A DNA stretch of 9,699 nt from Chryseosolibacter sp964393795 (lineage in GTDB: Bacteria; Bacteroidota; Bacteroidia; Cytophagales; Cyclobacteriaceae), in the NCBI GenBank assembly GCA_964393795.1, contig CAYMWA010000134.1, forward strand, positions 1 to 9,699. The letters run 5' to 3'. Both the position numbers and the translations under genes were made by a program. Of this stretch, positions 6,246 to 9,699 are shown piece by piece. The stretch's first letter is position 1, and each line of letters opens with the position of its first letter. Under the pieces are notes generated by a model. That model was not told where the DNA came from, did not search any database, and saw nothing but the letters and a program-made list of their open reading frames with translations.

Positions 6246-8219
6246 CTAAAACTTCATTCTTTGAATTCTTACCGCATTCAAAATCGCCAGCAACGCTACC
6301 CCTACGTCCGCAAAGACCGCCTCCCACATAGAAGCAATTCCCCAAGCCCCCAGTGCGAGCACAATGGTCTTCACGCCGAATGCTAAGGCGATGTTTTGCC
6401 AAACGATTGCATTTGTAGCCTTTCCGATATGAATCGCTGTAAGAATCTTCGACGGCTGGTCAGTTTGAATCACAACATCAGCGGTCTCAATCGCAGCGTC
6501 GCTGCCTAATCCTCCCATCGCAATTCCTACATCGCTGATGGCAAGCACTGGAGCATCGTTGATTCCGTCTCCAACAAAAGCCAACACACCTTCCTTCCCG
6601 CCTTTGATCTCCTCGACTTTTTCAACCTTGTCTTCTGGCAGCAGATCGCCAAATGCCTGATCGATATTCAACGCCCTGGCAACACTGTCAACAACCGCTT
6701 GTTTGTCTCCACTAAGCATCACCGTTTTGATGTCGCGTAAATGCATATGTTGTATAGCGTTTTTTGCATCTTCCTTGATCTCATCCGAAATCATGACATA
6801 TCCTGCCAGCTTTCCATCCACTGCAACGAACACGATAGTTTCAACAACGTGCTCCAGGTCATCAGGAAGAGCGACGTCGAACTTTCGCATTAGCTTTGCG
6901 TTTCCTGTAAGCACTTCTTTGCCATTCACAACTCCTTTCAGGCCATACCCCTTGATTTCCTCAACGCCTTGAACAGTCAATTGCTGATCGCTTGCAGCGT
7001 ATTCCACCACTGCCTTGGCTATCGGGTGCGTTGATTGCGACTCAACCGCAGCAGCCAGTGGAATCCATACGTTCTCGTCCAGGCCGGTACTGACTACTTT
7101 TTGGACGCTGAATACTCCCTTGGTTAGTGTTCCGGTCTTATCCATCACCACAGTGTCAACGCGCGTCATCCGGTCAAGGTAGCTCGACCCTTTGAAAAGA
7201 ATCCCATTTCGCGATCCGGCACCGATGCCACCAAAATACCCGAGCGGGATCGCTACAACCAAGGCACATGGACATGAGATCACAAGAAAAATCAAGGCAC
7301 GATAAAGCCATTCATTAAATACATAATCCTCAACGAAAAAGTACGGAATCAATGTGAGGCCGATAGCGAGGAACACGACTATCGGTGTATACACCTTAGC
7401 AAATCGCCTGATCAATAACTCTGTTTTCGCTTTTCTTCCTTGCGCGTTCTGCACCAGTGTCAGAATTCTCGCAAGGGAGCTCTCATTGAAAAGTCTTGTC
7501 ACTCTTAGTTCAACCACCTTATCCTCGTTGATCATGCCGGCAAGAACCGTTTCACCCCTGTCAATCGTCGATGGCTTGCTCTCACCGGTCAACGCAGCCG
7601 TGTTAAAAGAACTGCCTTCGCTCAACATCTCGCCGTCGAGAGGAACCCTTTCTCCAACCTTGATTTGGATTGTTTCGTTTACGATAACTTCGGTCGGATC
7701 AACTGTAAGATAGTTTCCGTTCCTTAAAACGGATGCCGTATCAGGTCGAACGTCGAGCAATGCCTTGATGCTGCGTTTAGACCGATTCACCGCGGCGCCC
7801 TGGAACAACTCACCCACGGCATAGAACAGCATGACTGCAACGCCTTCAGGATATTCACCGATGTAGAATGCGCCTATGGTGGCAATACCCATCAAGAAAA
7901 ACTCCGTAAAGACTTCACCTCTGACAGCAAGTTTGACTCCCTTCAATACCACTGGAAGGCCAACAGGTATATAGGCAACGGCATACCAGACCAGTCGGAT
8001 TGTATTGGAAAACCAGCCCGATTTGACGAAGAAATCAAAAACGAGGCCCATTGCAAATAGAGCAAAGCTGATACCTGCCATCAGCCATTCATTCCGAATC
8101 GAGCTTTTACTTTCTTCGCTATTCCCATTTTGCGGGTGATTCGCCTTCTCAGCTAACTGTTCGATGCTGATTGCGGTGACTGAATCATTCGATGTATTAT
8201 GCTTGAGTTGTTCTTCCAT
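6246..8219 (-). CDS. P1B-type heavy-metal ATPase (Zn/Cd/Pb exporter, CadA/ZntA class)
   Basis: This 657-residue protein exports divalent soft metals from the cytoplasm using ATP. It shows TGES at 211-214 (phosphatase loop), CPC at 316-318 in the sixth membrane helix, DKTGTLT at 360-366 with Asp360 phosphorylated, the HP pair at 398-399 of P1B enzymes, and GDGINDAP at 550-557. Helix residues fit the Zn/Cd/Pb subgroup (P1B-2), not the Cu one: Glu137 in a GE motif, Lys617 in helix 7 and Asp638 in ADVG of helix 8. The N-terminus is only about 44 residues, with no GMTCxxC metal-binding domain, although many members carry one. It is downstream of an MFS gene on the same strand, separated by 148 bp that contain a hairpin. 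Metal specificity within Zn, Cd, Pb or Co is inferred from motifs. No metal-responsive regulator lies in the window. The start is the first ATG of the frame. Confidence 0.95.
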   Translation of the reverse strand: MEEQLKHNTSNDSVTAISIEQLAEKANHPQNGNSEESKSSIRNEWLMAGISFALFAMGLVFDFFVKSGWFSNTIRLVWYAVAYIPVGLPVVLKGVKLAVRGEVFTEFFLMGIATIGAFYIGEYPEGVAVMLFYAVGELFQGAAVNRSKRSIKALLDVRPDTASVLRNGNYLTVDPTEVIVNETIQIKVGERVPLDGEMLSEGSSFNTAALTGESKPSTIDRGETVLAGMINEDKVVELRVTRLFNESSLARILTLVQNAQGRKAKTELLIRRFAKVYTPIVVFLAIGLTLIPYFFVEDYVFNEWLYRALIFLVISCPCALVVAIPLGYFGGIGAGSRNGILFKGSSYLDRMTRVDTVVMDKTGTLTKGVFSVQKVVSTGLDENVWIPLAAAVESQSTHPIAKAVVEYAASDQQLTVQGVEEIKGYGLKGVVNGKEVLTGNAKLMRKFDVALPDDLEHVVETIVFVAVDGKLAGYVMISDEIKEDAKNAIQHMHLRDIKTVMLSGDKQAVVDSVARALNIDQAFGDLLPEDKVEKVEEIKGGKEGVLAFVGDGINDAPVLAISDVGIAMGGLGSDAAIETADVVIQTDQPSKILTAIHIGKATNAIVWQNIALAFGVKTIVLALGAWGIASMWEAVFADVGVALLAILNAVRIQRMKF

Positions 8220-8290
8220 ATAATTATCTCAATCAATAAACAAAAAGGAAGCCATACCAGTAACAATCAGTGTGGTTCCTGCAATGACGT

Positions 8291-8343
8291 CCAGTTATGT
8301 TCGAGGGCGCGCCAGTTCAATTTGAACAGCCCTCGTAAGCTGG
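8291..8343 (-). promoter_or_regulatory. Imperfect 20-bp-stem hairpin between transporter genes
   Basis: Four nested complementary blocks face each other: CCAG/CTGG (8291-8294, 8340-8343), TTA/TAA (8295-8297, 8336-8338), CGAGGGC/GCCCTCG (8302-8308, 8329-8335) and GTTCAA/TTGAAC (8315-8320, 8322-8327), with small bulges between. It begins 24 bp after the MFS stop on the minus strand and ends 71 bp before the ATPase start. No T-run follows on the minus strand, so it is not a normal intrinsic terminator. It could be an RNA stem-loop that sets expression of the ATPase relative to the MFS gene. Alternatively, the inner 13-bp palindrome could be an operator for a metal regulator of the ArsR/SmtB type. 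The structure is seen; the role is inference. Confidence 0.4.
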
Positions 8344-8367
8344 TCCTGTTACATCACATTAACCAGG

Positions 8368-9618
8368 TCAGTGAGAAACCTGAACATTAATCCTGGTCGT
8401 GTTGATCAGCTTGTTGCTGCAGTTCATCCTGAGCTTGATCACTAAAGATGAGACAACCGTTAGCAGGCCAATAGCAATTATGGGAGCTAAGAGGCCGAAT
8501 CGATCTGCAATTAACCCTGTGAGAACCGCGCCAATTGCATAGCCAAGGTCGCGCCATAGTCGAAAGATGCCAATGCTTTTGGGTCGCTGACCAGGATGGG
8601 TATAGTCAGAAATCGCTGCAAGAAATGTCGGATAAACAACCGCAGTACCAATACCAAGCAAAGTCGATAGCGCAATGAAAGAGAAAAATGAATTCGCCCA
8701 GATCATGCCGAGCAGCGCTATTCCCTGCATCAACATCCCAACAAACAGTAACGTTTTCTTACAGTATTTGTCAGCCAGCTTTCCGGTGTAGAGTTGTCCG
8801 AATCCCCAGATCGCCGGGTAAATCGCAACGATGATGCCTGTTTCATGAAGATCAAAACCTTTCGATACAAGCAAGAGTGGAAACAGGCCCCACACCATAC
8901 CATCGTTGAGGTTATTGATCAAACCTGCCTGCGTAATTGTGCCCAGATTTCTGTGTCGCCAGGTGGTTTCCCAAAACACATTCTTAAGCAATGGAATTGC
9001 GCTGGTCGTAGCTTCCAGTTTCACATGGTGGTGCGTATCCCTGACGAACAACCCACTCAAAAACAAGCCGATAACTCCCATGACAATTCCAATATAGAAT
9101 GGATAGGGCCGCAGCCCATAGTTACTAGCGATCCACCCGGTGAGAAAAGCGACTGCTGCAAGAGCCACGTATCCCGCGAATTCGTTCAGTCCCATCGCAA
9201 ATCCCCTGTCTTTTTCTCCAACCAGATCGATCTTCATAACAACGGTACTTGACCATGTAAGTCCTTGGCTAACGCCAAGGAAAATGTTCGCCGCTATAAT
9301 CCAATTCCAGTCACGAGCGTAAATGAGCAGCAATGGAACGGGAAGCGCAAGTATCCATCCAAATACCAAAAGATTCTTCCTTCCGAACCGGTTAGCCAGT
9401 ACGCCGGTATAATAATTGGTGATCGCCTTAGTGACGCCGAATACGACGATAAAAGAAAGAATCGCGGTTCTGGCTGCAAGCCCGAAGTCAGCCTCGGCAA
9501 TTTGCGGAACTATAGTTCTCTCAAGGCCGACCATTCCGCCCACAAAAGCATTGATCAGCACCAGCAATGAAAACTGTTTCCAGTTTTCTTTTAGGCCGAG
9601 TTGGATAGACGGCTTCAT
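8368..9618 (-). CDS. Major facilitator superfamily transporter
   Basis: This 416-residue membrane protein has about twelve hydrophobic helices in two halves. Each half has a motif-A-like loop between its second and third helix: GVLANRFGRK at 72-81 and GKLADKYCKK at 279-288. These are the hallmark of proton-driven MFS carriers, probably exporters. A central hydrophilic loop includes three consecutive histidines (196-198), which could bind a metal, but histidines in this loop are not diagnostic. The C-terminal half includes FRLWRDLGYAIG (352-363), a segment I associate with an otherwise unassigned MFS subgroup. The gene overlaps the preceding one by ATGA and is followed, after 148 bp, by the P1B ATPase; the pairing suggests metal or oxyanion stress resistance. 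The substrate cannot be named from sequence. Confidence 0.9.
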   Translation of the reverse strand: MKPSIQLGLKENWKQFSLLVLINAFVGGMVGLERTIVPQIAEADFGLAARTAILSFIVVFGVTKAITNYYTGVLANRFGRKNLLVFGWILALPVPLLLIYARDWNWIIAANIFLGVSQGLTWSSTVVMKIDLVGEKDRGFAMGLNEFAGYVALAAVAFLTGWIASNYGLRPYPFYIGIVMGVIGLFLSGLFVRDTHHHVKLEATTSAIPLLKNVFWETTWRHRNLGTITQAGLINNLNDGMVWGLFPLLLVSKGFDLHETGIIVAIYPAIWGFGQLYTGKLADKYCKKTLLFVGMLMQGIALLGMIWANSFFSFIALSTLLGIGTAVVYPTFLAAISDYTHPGQRPKSIGIFRLWRDLGYAIGAVLTGLIADRFGLLAPIIAIGLLTVVSSLVIKLRMNCSNKLINTTRINVQVSH

Positions 9619-9699
9619 ACCTGATTCAATAGTTCAGCGAAATGCCATACGAACTCCAGCGACGTAACATTTCCATTCTCCGCACTCGTTTCAAAATCC
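9615..9699 (-). CDS. C-terminal end of an unidentified gene, cut by the window edge
   Basis: On the minus strand a frame open from the window edge codes for 27 residues and stops with TGA at 9615-9617, overlapping the MFS start codon as ATGA. The visible end runs from DFETSAENG to HFAELLNQV and looks like a normal protein tail with an amphipathic last helix. The ATGA coupling is the main evidence that it is a real upstream gene of the same operon. A regulator or accessory protein of the transporter operon is possible, but too little is visible to assign a family. Confidence 0.6.
   Translation of the reverse strand, partial: DFETSAENGNVTSLEFVWHFAELLNQV

Noticed and set aside
7354..7713. Plus-strand frame (119 codons) antisense to the P1B ATPase
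   Set aside because: It lies wholly within a gene with every catalytic motif intact and has the Ser/Thr-rich composition of an antisense shadow.
8291..8343. Hairpin as an insertion-sequence or MITE remnant
   Set aside because: There are no flanking target-site duplications or transposase fragments in the 148-bp gap. Copy number in the genome would be needed to reopen this.
8199..8390. Small plus-strand reading frame in the gap between the ATPase and MFS genes
   Set aside because: It runs through the hairpin and into both neighbouring genes antisense, with no recognisable protein features.
8794..9252. Long plus-strand frame (152 codons) antisense to the MFS gene
   Set aside because: It is a codon-bias shadow of the MFS gene; its translation is polar, low in hydrophobic core and matches nothing.

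Overview
The window looks like a chromosomal piece of a Bacteroidota genome, probably from the Cytophagales/Chitinophagales side, though the genus cannot be read from it. The reasons are a DUF5777-type beta-barrel protein (a family known mainly from Bacteroidota), translation starts that mostly lack a Shine-Dalgarno sequence and sit in A/T-rich leaders, moderate GC, and dense operons with ATGA overlaps. I see no rRNA, tRNA, CRISPR array, insertion sequence or phage gene. No gene-free stretch exceeds about 150 bases.

Left two-thirds (116-6151, + strand): eight tightly packed genes that read as one envelope electron-transfer module. In order they encode a YceI-like lipoprotein, a lipoprotein cytochrome with an unusual CX4CH haem motif, an outer-membrane DUF5777-type barrel, a tiny protein with a Tat-like N-terminus, a Tat-exported multi-cluster ferredoxin-like protein of the NrfC/PsrB type, a ten-helix NrfD/ActC-type quinol-interacting membrane protein, a signal-peptide protein with two tandem Ig-like repeats and a C-terminal membrane helix, and a small class I cytochrome c. 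The NrfD plus iron-sulfur pair is the usual membrane half of the DMSO-reductase/polysulfide-reductase/alternative complex III family. No molybdopterin catalytic subunit is present in the window. The likely flow (inference) is menaquinol to NrfD to FeS protein to the small cytochrome c, then possibly to the lipoprotein cytochrome and barrel at the outer membrane. This arrangement is the best candidate here for an undescribed system.

Right third (6246-9699, - strand): a metal-efflux operon read right to left. It holds the C-terminal end of an unidentified gene cut by the window edge, an MFS transporter coupled to it by an ATGA overlap, and, after a 148-bp gap with a long imperfect hairpin, a P1B-type Zn/Cd/Pb-exporting ATPase that lacks the usual N-terminal metal-binding domain. 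The two operons converge in a 94-bp gap at 6152-6245 that has no convincing terminator.
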